Below, in pieces: positions 31,579-41,770 of a DNA stretch of 64,000 bases. Positions within the stretch are counted from its first letter, which is position 1; the number at the start of each line of letters is the position of its first letter. Where the stretch lies: the NCBI GenBank assembly GCA_963834755.1, contig CAWICQ010000012.1, positions 496,001-560,000 on the forward strand. Reading direction: 5' to 3'. The position numbers and the translations under genes are program-made. The notes beneath the pieces are model-generated. The model was given only the letters and a program-made list of their open reading frames with translations. It was not told the DNA's origin and did not search any database. This stretch comes from Dokdonella_A sp963834755 (GTDB taxonomy: Bacteria > Pseudomonadota > Gammaproteobacteria > Xanthomonadales > Rhodanobacteraceae).

Positions 31579-32880
31579 ATGGGGGAAAGCCGACGCGACG
31601 AAGGCCTGGTCCGCGCTGTAGGTCCGTGGGGACTGGCGGCGAGCATCGTCAACATGGTCGTCGGTGCGGGCATCTTCGCGGTGCCGGCATCGCTCGCGGC
31701 TTCGGTCGGTCCGTACGCGCCGATCGCGTTCGTCGTCTGCGCGATCGCGATCGGATCGATCGCGATCTGCTTCGCGGAAGGCGGCAGTCGCGTGCCGACA
31801 AGCGGCGGCGCGTACGGGTATGTCGAAGTCGCGTTCGGCCCGCTGGTCGCGTATGCCACCGGCACGTTGTTGTGGTTCTCCGATCTGCTCGCCTGCGGCG
31901 GAGTCGCCGCGGCATTGGCCGATGTCGTATCGAGCCTGTTCGCGCCCGAATGGCGTGCGGCGGTGCGTGTCGCGGTCGTGTTGATCGCGATCGGCACGAT
32001 CGCGATGATCAATATCGGCGGCGTCGCGCGCGGGGCGCGCTTCGTCTCGGTGGCCACCGTCGTGAAACTGATTCCGCTCGCGATCTTCATCGTCGTCGGC
32101 GCGACGGCGATCGACCCGGCGAACTTCGCGGCGCCGACGCACATCGATACGCAAGGCGTCGGGCGCGCCCTGATCCTCGCGTTGTTCGCGTTCACGGGAA
32201 TGGAAGTGTCGCTTTGCGCGAGCGGCGAAGTCGCGCGGCCGACGCGTACGATTCCGCGCGCGCTGCTCATCGCGATGCTGTCGGTGACGTTGCTGTACGT
32301 CGCGATCCAGGTCGTTGCGCAGGGCATTCTCGGACCCGCGCTCGCGAAATCGACCGTTCCGCTCGCGGACGCGATGGGACAGATCAGTCCGGCGCTGCGT
32401 TTGTTGTTACTGGCCGGGGCTGCCGTTTCGATGCTGGGCTGGCTCGGCAGCGATATTCTCGGAACGCCTCGCATCCTGTTCGCGTTTGCGCGCGACGGTT
32501 TGATGCCGCGCGCGCTCGGACGCGTGCATCCGCGCAGCCATGCACCGCATGTCGCGATTCTTTGCTACGCGGCGTTGGCGATCGTACTCGCGCTGACGGG
32601 ATCGTTCGCCGAGCTTGCCGTGCTCTCGGCGCTGACGGTCACCGTGCCATACGTCGCCGGTTGTGCGGCGGCGTGGCGCTTGGCGCGCCGCGGCGTCGCG
32701 CTTGCGGGTGAGCCGCTCGGATTCCGCTGGCTGGGCGTCGCGGCCGCGATCGGAATCATCAGTTCGTTCGCGCTGGTCGCGCTCGCGTCTCCGAGCGAGA
32801 TTCTTGGATTCGGAGTGGCGATCGTGATCGCTGTGGCGATCTATCTGATACAGACGCGCGCCATCCTCGCCCGCTCATAG
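31579..32880 (+). CDS. APC-family amino-acid permease
   Basis: The 433-residue product has about twelve transmembrane helices of the amino acid-polyamine-organocation superfamily. Helix 1 contains the substrate-binding kink VGAGIFAVPA, and helix 6 contains FAFTGMEVSL, both diagnostic. The middle EVARPTRTIPRALL resembles conserved APC loops. Substrate is not predictable; amino-acid uptake is likely. It is a single gene with no operon partner. Confidence 0.86.
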   Translation: MGESRRDEGLVRAVGPWGLAASIVNMVVGAGIFAVPASLAASVGPYAPIAFVVCAIAIGSIAICFAEGGSRVPTSGGAYGYVEVAFGPLVAYATGTLLWFSDLLACGGVAAALADVVSSLFAPEWRAAVRVAVVLIAIGTIAMINIGGVARGARFVSVATVVKLIPLAIFIVVGATAIDPANFAAPTHIDTQGVGRALILALFAFTGMEVSLCASGEVARPTRTIPRALLIAMLSVTLLYVAIQVVAQGILGPALAKSTVPLADAMGQISPALRLLLLAGAAVSMLGWLGSDILGTPRILFAFARDGLMPRALGRVHPRSHAPHVAILCYAALAIVLALTGSFAELAVLSALTVTVPYVAGCAAAWRLARRGVALAGEPLGFRWLGVAAAIGIISSFALVALASPSEILGFGVAIVIAVAIYLIQTRAILARS

Positions 32881-32899
32881 GGAGCGATTTCATGCGCGA

Positions 32900-33166
32900 T
32901 CAGCGCAGTTGACTGTCCTTGCTGCCGCGACGGTTGTAGCCGCTGAATGCGTGCTCATCGCGGTCATGCGCTTCCTGGCAGGAGACGCACAGTCGCACAC
33001 CGGGCACGGCCTTGCGCCGGGCTTCCGGAATCTTCGCTTCGCATTCCTCGCAATGCGTGCGGCTGCGCCCACGCGGGATGCGGCTGCGCGCGCGCTTGAC
33101 CGCGTCGTCGACGGTCGAATCGATTTGTTCCTGCACGGCGCCGTCGCCGGCCCAGCCCGTTGCCAT
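32900..33166 (-). CDS. DksA/TraR-type zinc-finger protein
   Basis: The 88-residue product has a C4 zinc finger CEEC...CVSC with 17 residues between the pairs, and a short coiled N-terminus, as in small TraR/YbiI-type relatives of DksA. Such proteins may bind in the RNA polymerase secondary channel; the acidic tip that matters for activity is not obvious here, so function is unclear. ATG 33166 follows GGAG. Confidence 0.82.
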   Translation of the reverse strand: MATGWAGDGAVQEQIDSTVDDAVKRARSRIPRGRSRTHCEECEAKIPEARRKAVPGVRLCVSCQEAHDRDEHAFSGYNRRGSKDSQLR

Positions 33167-33317
33167 GTTGCGTCTCCGGATTCCGTCAAGCTCGATGCGC
33201 ATTCGGCCGAGTGTTCCGGTCGAACGACAACTATCCGCCCAAACCGAAATGGGGTCGAGGGGAACCGCCCTCAACCGTCGTCGCGCCCTGCATCGGCGGC
33301 GCAGGAGAGGCCGGCGC

Positions 33318-34199
33318 TCAAGCGCCCGCGTGTTCCGGCAGCGCTTGCTCGCTGGAATTCGTGGCCTTGCGCCGCGCCAGCGCGGCCGCGGCGAGCAGCG
33401 CTGCGATCAGCAAGAGAATCATGTACACGATGATCGGCACCGGTGTCGTCGCGATCTTTGGAAACATCTTGGAGCGGAGGAACGTCGAATAGTTCGTCGC
33501 GTCATGCAGGTAGATCATCAGGAACGTGCTGCCACGCGACTTGAGGAAAAACCACGTCATGATCAGCGAGAGCGCGATACAGGTATAGAGAAATATTGCG
33601 TGCTCGCCGAGACCCATGAGCTTGTCCTCGGTGGCGTACAACGGTACGTGCCACGCGTACCAGACGATGCCCACGATCACCGCGGCGCCAAGCGGCGACA
33701 TCCTGCGCAAGAGCTCAGGCAGCAGCACGCCGCGCCAGCCGATCTCTTCGCCGAGCGGTCCGTCGACGATGGCCATGACGAAAAAGAACATCGCGAACTT
33801 CAGTGGCGTGACCGCAGACGCATCGAATTGCACGCTGTGTGTCGCATAACCGGCGATCACCACGCCGGCATTGATCAGGATGCCGAACCATGCGAAGAGA
33901 TACAGCGAATCTGGAACGCGCCAGCGCACGACACTGCGTGCGAGGTTCACGAACCCAGCGCGGCCGCGAAAGATGGCGACGGCGATGACGGCGGCCAGCG
34001 CGGGTCCGAAGTTGGAAAACACGAGCCAGACCACCGTTCCCAGGAACGAGGCGCGGCCGAAGCCTTCGTGTTCCATCGAGAACGGCAGCATGCCCGTGCG
34101 CGCCATCGCGACGGCGACCGCGTAGATGCAAGCGAAGCCGAGCGCCAGCGCCGTGAATACCACAGCGGTCTTGACGGCAGGATCGGATCGGATCGACAT
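33318..34199 (-). CDS. CPBP-family intramembrane metalloprotease
   Basis: The 293-residue product has about eight hydrophobic segments and the CPBP/Abi motifs: GEEIGWRG (motif 1), WYAWHVPLY (motif 2) and a C-terminal HDATNYS. These glutamates and histidines form the active site in the Rce1/CAAX-like fold. Roles in bacteria include bacteriocin self-immunity, but none is indicated by the neighbours. ATG 34199 is chosen because it precedes the first membrane helix. Confidence 0.86.
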   Translation of the reverse strand: MSIRSDPAVKTAVVFTALALGFACIYAVAVAMARTGMLPFSMEHEGFGRASFLGTVVWLVFSNFGPALAAVIAVAIFRGRAGFVNLARSVVRWRVPDSLYLFAWFGILINAGVVIAGYATHSVQFDASAVTPLKFAMFFFVMAIVDGPLGEEIGWRGVLLPELLRRMSPLGAAVIVGIVWYAWHVPLYATEDKLMGLGEHAIFLYTCIALSLIMTWFFLKSRGSTFLMIYLHDATNYSTFLRSKMFPKIATTPVPIIVYMILLLIAALLAAAALARRKATNSSEQALPEHAGA

Positions 34200-34444
34200 C
34201 GGTTCAGGTCCCTCGCAATGCCAGCGGTCGACGCGGTTCGCCCATGGCGCCATGGCCGATACCAGCGCCGTGGCCAAAACAGCTTTGATGCAAGGCGGAG
34301 CCGGAAGGGTTGAAGCAGCGAAAGGGCGACGTCCGTCTCTTGACGCACCCGCGACCTGTGACTTCGAGGATGAGCCGTCAGCGGCGATCTATCTCCGCGT
34401 GGTTTGGCTGCAGCAAGGGCGCGCTTGGGCGTATTCCGCCGGGC

Positions 34445-34657
34445 TTACTCGTTCGCCTGGTCGTCGGCAGCATCTTCGCCGCGGGGATCGATGAAGTCGT
34501 CCTGCTCGAGTCCTTCCTCGGCAGCCAATTCCTCGTCGCGCTGCGTCTCGTCGCCGAAGTCGTCCTCGTCGGTCGGCGAGTCCTCGATGCTTTCGAGCAG
34601 ATCGTCCGGCAGATCCGACTCGTCGTCCTGATCGAGCATGCGTCTCGGTCCGGTCAT
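34445..34657 (-). CDS. Small acidic protein
   Basis: The 70-residue product is extremely acidic: well over a third of its residues are D or E, in runs such as DQDDESDLPDDLLESIEDS and DEDDFGDE. AGGAG precedes ATG 34657. It has no membrane segment and is probably disordered. I do not recognise a characterised family; DNA-mimic or metal-binding roles are possible but unsupported. Confidence 0.68.
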   Translation of the reverse strand: MTGPRRMLDQDDESDLPDDLLESIEDSPTDEDDFGDETQRDEELAAEEGLEQDDFIDPRGEDAADDQANE

Positions 34658-35111
34658 GTCGGCAGTCTCCTGGGTCAGCGAGTGAGTACGTTGGCGACAT
34701 CGCCAGCGTACCACCGTGGCAGGCAAGCCGTGTAATCCCGGCAACTGGGAGGATTCGACAGCTGTGCATCAAGTGCACGCAGACGAAACGGTGGCGCGCA
34801 TCCCGAGATCGCACGCGCATCAGAGCGGAGCGATCTTCGAGGCGCCGTTGTCGCGAATCCGCGTCGCGACCGTCGGCAAAGACCATTTCGCGCGCGCGGC
34901 TTCGCCAATGAAAGTGCGGATTCGGCTTTCGTCCGTCAGTGCCGGCCCCATTTTTTCTCGCGCTGTTTCCAGCCGGAGAGGATCGAGCCCGCGCGAGTGG
35001 TAAAGCGGCGAGGCTCGCCATCACGCCGGCGACCGACTCGGATACGCGGTCAGTCCCAAAATCAGGGGAACACATGCGGTGATGTGCTACGCGCGATGGC
35101 GCGCCCGCAGC
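34658..35111. other. Gap without a supported gene
   Basis: About 450 bases between the acidic protein and the tRNA-Ala terminator. Open frames exist on both strands but have no homology, ribosome site or family-like composition. I see no tRNA, repeat or regulatory site beyond what is listed. Confidence 0.5.
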
Positions 35112-35133
35112 AAAAAACCGCGACGGGGCGCGG
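35112..35133 (-). terminator. Intrinsic terminator of tRNA-Ala
   Basis: On the minus strand the stem CCGCG/CGCGG with loop CCCCGT is followed by six Ts. It starts 36 bases after the tRNA 3' end. Confidence 0.85.
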
Positions 35134-35168
35134 CTTCGAGAGGATGGCGATGTTGCGGGATACGGAAT

Positions 35169-35244
<76 letters not shown>

Positions 35245-35258
35245 ACACGAGGGCGCGA

Positions 35259-35287
35259 ATCATAGCGTGTGGCTTCGGGATCGCCAA
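35259..35287 (-). promoter_or_regulatory. Sigma-70 promoter of tRNA-Ala
   Basis: On the minus strand TTGGCG (35287-35282) and TATGAT (35264-35259) are separated by exactly 17 bases. Transcription should begin near 35252, eight bases ahead of the mature tRNA. Confidence 0.82.
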
Positions 35288-35323
35288 GTCGCGAACGCCC
35301 TTCGAGGCCCTGGACCGGCCGCT

Positions 35324-36623
35324 TCACGCCGACAAGGCGATCAATCGCTTGCGCAGCGCCGCGTAATCGGCCGCGAGCGGCTCGTTCTGGGCCGGTCGGT
35401 CCATGAGCGTCTGCAGCGACTGCGGCACTTCCATCGGCGTGCCGATCAGCGGCTCGATGATCTCGCTCGAACTTGGCCGGGTGCGCGGTTGCCGCGAGCG
35501 CGTAGTCGCGACTGTCGCCGCGCGCGCGCAGCCGTGCAAGCACGCGTGTCGCGGTCGCGGTATGCGGGCAGATCAGCGTCCCATAGCGCTGGCGGCTCGC
35601 GCGGATCTCCTCACGGATTTCATCGTCGCTGACCGATTCCGCGGAAAGCGCCTTGCGCAGCGCGCCGTCGTCCGCATAAAGCCAGCGCAGCCGTTCGAAA
35701 TTGCTCGGCGCGCCGACATCCATCGCATTGGCGAGCGTGGCCACGCCGACGCGCGGCACGTAGTCGCCACCGGCGAAGAAGTCCGGCAGCGTGCGATTCG
35801 CGTTGGTCGCGAGCACGATGTCACCGACCGGAAGGCCCGTCGCGCGGGCGAGCACGCAGGCGAGTCCATTGCCGAGATTTCCGGTCGGGATCACGAAATT
35901 GAGGCGCCGTCCGTGGTCGAGCCAGTGACCGAGCGTGGCATAGGCGTAATACGTGATCTGCGGCAGGAGGCGTCCGAGACTGATGCTGTTCGCCGATGTC
36001 AGCGGCAGCGCGTGCTTGAGCAACGGGTCGCTGAGCGCACGCTTGACCAGCGCCTGGCAATCGTCGAACGAGCCGGCGACCCGCAGCGCATGCACGTTGT
36101 CGCCGAAGCAACCGAGCTGGTGCGCCTGACGCGGCGAGACGCGCCCGTCCGGATAGAGAATGACGACGCGGAATCCCGCGCGCTTGTGAAATGCCGCGGC
36201 GACCGCGGCGCCCGTGTCGCCGGACGTCGCGACCAGGACCGTAAGCACCGGTGCCCCATGCGCGCGCAAGCGCGCAAGGCACGCCGCGAGAAAACGCGCG
36301 CCGAAATCCTTGAACGCCGCCGTCGGGCCGTGAAACAGCTCGATCATCCAGCTGCGCTGCGCGAAGGCGTGTACCGGCACCGGAATATCGAGCGATTCCG
36401 CGCAGATCACCGGCAACGCAGGTGCGAGCGCGTCGCCGACGAAAAACGGACCGAGCAATCCGGCCGCGAGCGTCGGCAATGGTTCGCGACCGCTGAACGC
36501 ATCGGTGCGGAACAGAGGCAACGCGTCGGGTACGAACAAGCCGCCGTCCGGCGCCATGCCCGCAGCGAGCGCGACGCTGAACGGTTCGGGCAGCGTGCCG
36601 CCGCGTGTGCTCAGGTATCGCAT
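35324..36623 (-). pseudogene. thrC: Threonine synthase with a one-base frameshift
   Basis: The product converts O-phospho-homoserine to threonine using PLP. The first frame from ATG 36623 holds the family N-terminus YLSTRGG, the PLP lysine region HGPTAAFKDFGARF and SGDTGAAVAAAF. It reads correctly to HPAKFE near 35468. The expected continuation (EIIEPLIGTPMEVPQSLQ and on to the stop at 35324) lies in the next frame. The span is 1300 bases, one more than a multiple of three; dropping the base near 35465 restores a 432-residue enzyme. Loss would mean threonine auxotrophy, so a sequencing error is more likely. The start overlaps the end of thrB. Confidence 0.88.
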
Positions 36624-37543
36624 GCGATCACCTCGGTCGCCGGGCCGGCGACGGGCGACAGCCACGTGTCGCTGTCGAGACCATTCGAAGCGAACTCCTC
36701 GCGCATCGCGATAGCGATCGCTTGCGCTGCACGCTCACCATCGCACCAGGCGAACACGCTCGGTCCGGCACCGGAAATGCTGGCGCCGACCGCGCCCGCG
36801 TCGAGCGCCGCGCGTTTCACGGCGCGGAAGCCGGGAATCAGCGCCATGCGGCGCGGTTCGATCAGCACATCGTCGAGCCCGCTTCGGATCAGGTCCAAAT
36901 CGCCGGCATAGCAACCGGCGAGCAGTTGCGCAAGATGCGCACTCTGCGCAACGAAGGTCGACAAATCATAACTGCCTTCGAGCGCCTTGCGCGCGGCGCG
37001 CGTTTCGATAATCGCGTGCGGGTGCACCAGCGCGCAATGGAGGCGCGTAGGAACCGGAATGGAAACGAGGCGATCCGGCGTCGAGAGCACGAGCCCGCCG
37101 AGCAACATCGCGCCGACATTGTCGCCGTGACGGCTGCCGCTCGCGACCGCTTCGCCGTCGAGCGCGAAGGGATAGAGCGCGCGCCGCTCCAACGGCGGCT
37201 CGAGCAGCGCGTTTGCGGCGACGAGCGCGGCGACGGCGGACGCAGCCGAGCCACCCATGCCCGAACCGAAGGCAATGCCTTTCTCGATTTCGATCTCGAA
37301 ACCGCAGCGGAGCGCGTGCGCGTTGTCGAGCGCGATCAGCGCTGCGCCTGCGGTGTTGAGCTCCGCCGTCATCGGCAGCGCGACATCGCTGCCGCGAATT
37401 TCGACGATGCGAACGCCGCGTTCGTTGACGCGGCGCACGGTGACGCGATCGCCGGGTCCGGCGATCGTGTGGCCGAGGATGTCGAAACCGACGCCGACAT
37501 TGCCGACGCTGGCCGGTGCGAATGCGGTCGCAGCGCGTGTCAC
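36611..37543 (-). CDS. thrB: Homoserine kinase
   Basis: This 310-residue GHMP kinase phosphorylates homoserine for threonine synthesis. The ATP-binding GHMP motif GIAFGSGMGGSAAS is complete, the N-terminus ATAFAPASVGNVGVGFDILG is typical, and GAVGASISGAGPSVFAW is the C-terminal GHMP motif. The start is GTG at 37543 with GGAG upstream. The gene overlaps thrC by 13 bases, and rnd lies just upstream on the same strand. thrA is not in the window. Confidence 0.94.
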   Translation of the reverse strand: MTRAATAFAPASVGNVGVGFDILGHTIAGPGDRVTVRRVNERGVRIVEIRGSDVALPMTAELNTAGAALIALDNAHALRCGFEIEIEKGIAFGSGMGGSAASAVAALVAANALLEPPLERRALYPFALDGEAVASGSRHGDNVGAMLLGGLVLSTPDRLVSIPVPTRLHCALVHPHAIIETRAARKALEGSYDLSTFVAQSAHLAQLLAGCYAGDLDLIRSGLDDVLIEPRRMALIPGFRAVKRAALDAGAVGASISGAGPSVFAWCDGERAAQAIAIAMREEFASNGLDSDTWLSPVAGPATEVIACDT

Positions 37544-37652
37544 GGTTGCGCTCCGGGTGTCGCTCGGATGCGAGGCATGAATGCAGCAATTCGGCCGTGC
37601 GATCCATGCATCGCGACGCCATGCAAGCGAACGCTCCGGGCTCGGTTCGCAA

Positions 37653-38736
37653 TCACGGCAGCAACGCCAACAGCGCGTCGTGCAATACGGCGCGTCGCCA
37701 GCCTTCGAGTGCCGGTGGCCAGCGACGACCGACGAGCAATGTCTCCAGGTGGCGGCGCGAGCACAACAGACCTTCCGGCAGATCGAGCTCGCGCGCGCGC
37801 GTCGCGACCGCATCCTTCAACGCGGCGAGTGCAGGTTTCTCACGCAGCGATGGCGCGCGCGGAATCGGCTCGAACGTCAGCTCATCGTCGGCGAGCGGAC
37901 GACGCAGCAGCTCGGCGAGCTCCGCGCGCGGACCGCTGCGCAATCCGCGCAAGCCTTTGGTGCGCTCGGCGAGCTCCGTCGCCTCGCGCGGCGGATGCGC
38001 ACTGAGATCGAGCGCGGCGGCGTCATCGAGAATCCACGGCTTCGGTGTATCGGTGCGTCGCGCGGTCGCATCGCGCCAGAGCAGCACCCGACGCAGCAGC
38101 GCTTGTCGTTCTGTCGGCCAGTCGGCGGCACCGCGCAGTCCCGTCTGCGGCTGCGCATCGGGTTCGCGCTGACGGGCGCGATCGAGCAGGCGCGCGCAAT
38201 CTTCGGCGAGCCAGGCCGTGTAGCCGCGCGCGGCGACGCGTTGCGGCAAGGGCCGCTTGCAGCGCCGGAAGATGGATAACGTCGTGCGCGGCATATTCGA
38301 TTTGCTGCTGCGTGAGAGGACGCCGCAGCCAGTCCGAACGCGTTTCCGCTTTCGGCAGTTCGATGGCGAGTATTTCGCGCACGAGTTTCTGATAACCGAG
38401 ACCTGCGCCGAGCCCGGCAAATGCCGCGGCGATCTGCGTGTCGAAGAGTCCGGCGATGGTGTTCGGAAAACGTGTCGCCAGCGCTTCGAGATCTTCGCTG
38501 GCGCTGTGCATGACGACCGTTCGCGCCGGATCGGCCAGCACGGCACCCAGCGCATCGAGCTCGATGGATGCAAGCGGATCGATCAGCGCCACGCGCTGGC
38601 CGAAGGCGAGCTGAATCAACGCCAGGCGCGGAAAGAACGTATTGACGCGCATGAACTCGGTATCGATGCCGAACGTCGCCGGCGCGTGCGAGGCGAGTTC
38701 GAGCAGTGTCTCCGTGCGATCGATCCAGTCGGTCAA
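37653..38736 (-). pseudogene. rnd: Ribonuclease D with a one-base frameshift
   Basis: The product is a 3'-5' exonuclease in tRNA 3'-end maturation. The DEDD exonuclease domain is in the first frame: GIDTEFMR, the region ASEDLEAL, and YAAHDVIHLPAL. The frame breaks near 38241. The second frame continues with ARGYTAWLAEDCARLL and the HRDC-like domains to 37653. The span is 1084 bases, one over a multiple of three; removing one base restores 360 residues. The start is TTG at 38736 with AAGGA five bases ahead. Confidence 0.86.
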
Positions 38737-38828
38737 GACATTCCTTAGTTGATTGGCGAGGCGTCGATAGCCTAAGGTGCGGCGACGGGCTTGTCAGCCC
38801 GATGTTCGAGCAAAGAGTCCACCGATCA

Positions 38829-40766
38829 ATGCCCGGCACCGAAATCGCTCGCAAACAGCACGCGCTGGGCGGCGCGGCGGGCATCGTCGTGCTGATGCTC
38901 GCGCTTGCGTACCGTTTCTTTCCGGGGCTCCTGAACATCGAACCGCAGGCACCGCAGCAGGTCGCGGCGACCGCTCCGGTCCCGCGGGCGTCGCCGCCCG
39001 CCAATTGGGTTGCCGTCGAGGCGCCGCCGGCGACGACCACGGCGCCGGCGCCATCGCGGCCGCCCGAACCGGTTGCCGGAACTTCACTCGAAGACGCGAT
39101 CCACATGGGTCCGCCGGTGCCGACCACCAAGCAGATCGCGAGTCTTCTCAAGAAGGCGCGTGCTGCCGAACAGCAGGGCAACGTACTTGAGCCGAAGGAC
39201 AGCAACGCGGTTGCGCTTTATAAACGGGTGCTGGTCGACGATCCGAACAACGACGAAGCATCGGACGGGCTCCTGCGCATCGCCGGTGCTTTGCGCGACT
39301 GGGCGCGCGCGGCGATCGATCGCGCCGATGAAACGGCCGCGCAGCGTTACGTCGCCGCGCTGGCCGATGTTCCGCACGACGACAGCGATATCAAGATACT
39401 GCGCGATCGTCTCGCGACGTTGCACAAGGTCACGCCGTTGCTCGCGCACGCCGCGACGCTGCTCAAGGCGGGCAATGTGACGGAGCCGGCGGACGACAAC
39501 GCGCTGGGTGCGTATCGCAGAGTGCTAGAACTCGATCCGGAAAACGCGCTCGCCGACGCGGGACTTGCCGAAATCGAGCGCGGTTATCTCGATCGCGCGC
39601 TGTCCGCGGCCGCGCAAGACAAATTCTCCAGCGCCGACGCCGCGCTCGCGCAAGCCGCGGTGATCCGCCCGGGTTCGCGCGATCTTCTGGAAACGCGCGG
39701 CCGTATCGACGGCATCCGCCGTCAGCGCGCCGAAACGGTTCTGGCGCAGGCGCGCTCGGCGCTCGATGCCGGCAACGCGGATCTTGCCGACCAGCTCGCC
39801 AAACAGGCGCAGACGATCAGCGCGGACCTCGCCGGCCTCGACGATTTCGCGACGCGTCTGCGCAACGCGCGTCTCTACGCCAGCCTGAAACCGGGACAGG
39901 TGATTCGCGACCGCTATCTCGACATCGCCGGCGAAGCACCCGCGATGGTGGTCATTCCGACCGGCGAATTCGTGATGGGATCGCCGGCCGACGAATCCGG
40001 CCACGCCGATAACGAAGAGCCGCAACGGCGCGTGCGCATCGATGTTGGCTTTGCGCTCGGTCGAAGCGAAGTGACGGTCGGTGAGTTCGGCGAATTCGTG
40101 CGCACCGCAAAATATGTCACCGAAGCCGAGAAGCTGGGCGCGAGCGCAGCTTACGACGAGAGCTCCGGACGCATCGCCGATCGCCGCGGCGTGACCTGGC
40201 GCGACGATTATCGCGGCGAGCGCGCGGCGCCTGCGCTGCCGGTCGTGCATGTGTCATGGAACGATGCGAAGGCTTATCTGAAATGGCTCTCGCAACACAC
40301 CGGCAAACGCTATCGGTTGCCGAGCGAGGCCGAATTCGAATACGCGTTGCGCGCGGGATCTGCGGCGCGTTTTCCGTGGGGCGACACTAATCCCGACAAG
40401 CCGCTCGGCAACTTCACGGGCGAGGGCGATCGCTCGCCCTCGAAGCGGAGCTGGACGCTCGCGTTTCCGCATTACAGCGACGGCTACTGGGGACCTGCGC
40501 CGGTGCGCAGTTTTCCGCCCGATGCCTACGGACTCTTCGATATGGAAGGCAACGTGTCCGAGTGGGTCGAAGATTGCTGGCACGACAATTACGTGCGCGC
40601 GCCGCGCGACAGCAATGCGTGGGTCAATCCGGGCTGCGAGCGTCGCGTGGTGCGCGGCGGTTCGTGGGGCAGCGATCCGGATCAGGTGCGCTCGGCATTC
40701 CGCATCGCCGCACCCGCCGATACGCGCAGTGCGCGCGTCGGGTTCCGCGCCGCCCGCGATCTCTGA
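38829..40766 (+). CDS. TPR protein with formylglycine-generating-enzyme-like domain
   Basis: The 645-residue product has one N-terminal membrane helix (GIVVLMLALAYRFFPGLL), a proline-alanine-rich linker, several TPR-like helical repeats (about residues 105-350), and a C-terminal SUMF1/FGE-sulfatase-modifying fold. That domain shows IPTGEFVMGSPADESGHADN, RLPSEAEFEYALRAG, YGLFDMEGNVSEWVEDCW and RVVRGGSW. The catalytic cysteine pair of true FGE is not evident, so it is more likely a binding or scaffold domain as in many two-component-linked relatives. ATG 38829 is chosen to place the helix correctly; no strong ribosome site is seen. Confidence 0.85.
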   Translation: MPGTEIARKQHALGGAAGIVVLMLALAYRFFPGLLNIEPQAPQQVAATAPVPRASPPANWVAVEAPPATTTAPAPSRPPEPVAGTSLEDAIHMGPPVPTTKQIASLLKKARAAEQQGNVLEPKDSNAVALYKRVLVDDPNNDEASDGLLRIAGALRDWARAAIDRADETAAQRYVAALADVPHDDSDIKILRDRLATLHKVTPLLAHAATLLKAGNVTEPADDNALGAYRRVLELDPENALADAGLAEIERGYLDRALSAAAQDKFSSADAALAQAAVIRPGSRDLLETRGRIDGIRRQRAETVLAQARSALDAGNADLADQLAKQAQTISADLAGLDDFATRLRNARLYASLKPGQVIRDRYLDIAGEAPAMVVIPTGEFVMGSPADESGHADNEEPQRRVRIDVGFALGRSEVTVGEFGEFVRTAKYVTEAEKLGASAAYDESSGRIADRRGVTWRDDYRGERAAPALPVVHVSWNDAKAYLKWLSQHTGKRYRLPSEAEFEYALRAGSAARFPWGDTNPDKPLGNFTGEGDRSPSKRSWTLAFPHYSDGYWGPAPVRSFPPDAYGLFDMEGNVSEWVEDCWHDNYVRAPRDSNAWVNPGCERRVVRGGSWGSDPDQVRSAFRIAAPADTRSARVGFRAARDL

Positions 40767-40861
40767 ACGCGAGGCAATGCCGATTCGATCGCGAACGCGT
40801 TCGGGCTGCCAACGCGGCGTCCGCGCAGTATGCTCGCCCGAGGGAAACGAGGAGAACGCTC

Positions 40862-41770
40862 ATGGGTCCTTACGGTGACGCCTCCGCGGGCGGCATGCCG
40901 CGGCGCGGCCTCAAGCTCTGGCCGATCCTGCTGTTTGTCGTCTATCTAGGCTATTACTGGCTCAGCCATCAGGACACCACCTCGTACACCGGGCGCAAGC
41001 AGCTCATCGATACCTCGCCGGCACAGGAAGCCGCGCTCGGCTTGCAGTCGTATCAGGAAATTCTTTCGCAATCGCAGGTCGTCACGAGCGGTCAGCTGCC
41101 GCAGCAGGTCAAGGAGATCGCGCGTCGATTGATCGACGCCGCGCCGAAAGTCGAGCAGTACTACGCGCAGACGAAGAACGTTCCGGCGTCGACCGACTGG
41201 GCCTCGTATCAGTGGGACGTCAACGTGCTGCAATCCGACGAGGTCAATGCGTTCTGCCTGCCCGGCGGAAAGATCGCGGTGTACACCGGCATCGTGCCGG
41301 TCGCGCAGAATGCGGACGGACTCGCGGTCGTGATGGGCCACGAGATCGCGCACGCACTGCTGCGCCATGGCGGCGAGCGCATGGCGCAGCAGAAACTCGT
41401 GCAGCTCGGCACGATGGCGGCCGGCATGTCGGTGAGCGATATGGATCCGCAGCAACAGCAGATGGTGATGGCTGCGCTCGGCGCCGGGGCGCAATACGGC
41501 ATGTTGCTGCCGTTTTCGCGCAACCACGAATCCGAAGCGGACCATGTCGGTCTCTTGCTCGCGGCTGCCGCGTGCTTCAATCCGCACGAAGCACCCAAGC
41601 TCTGGCAACGCATGGGCGCGTTGGCGAAGCAGAAGCCGCCCGAATTCTTGTCCACGCATCCGGCCGATACGACGCGCATCGATCAGCTTAACGCGTGGAT
41701 GCCGGAAGCCGATGAAGTGCGCCAGCATTTCTGCAGCGGCGGCGCGCCGGCGGCCGCGGGTCAGCCGTAA
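40862..41770 (+). CDS. M48 family metallopeptidase
   Basis: The 302-residue product has an N-terminal membrane anchor (LKLWPILLFVVYLGYYWL) and a periplasmic M48 domain. The zinc motif is HEIAH, and the third ligand lies in NHESEADHVGL. The VNAFCLPGGKIAVYTGI stretch is typical of LoiP/YcaL- and BepA-type quality-control proteases of the envelope. GGAG precedes ATG 40862. The gene converges with and overlaps the fructosamine kinase by ten bases. Confidence 0.92.
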   Translation: MGPYGDASAGGMPRRGLKLWPILLFVVYLGYYWLSHQDTTSYTGRKQLIDTSPAQEAALGLQSYQEILSQSQVVTSGQLPQQVKEIARRLIDAAPKVEQYYAQTKNVPASTDWASYQWDVNVLQSDEVNAFCLPGGKIAVYTGIVPVAQNADGLAVVMGHEIAHALLRHGGERMAQQKLVQLGTMAAGMSVSDMDPQQQQMVMAALGAGAQYGMLLPFSRNHESEADHVGLLLAAAACFNPHEAPKLWQRMGALAKQKPPEFLSTHPADTTRIDQLNAWMPEADEVRQHFCSGGAPAAAGQP

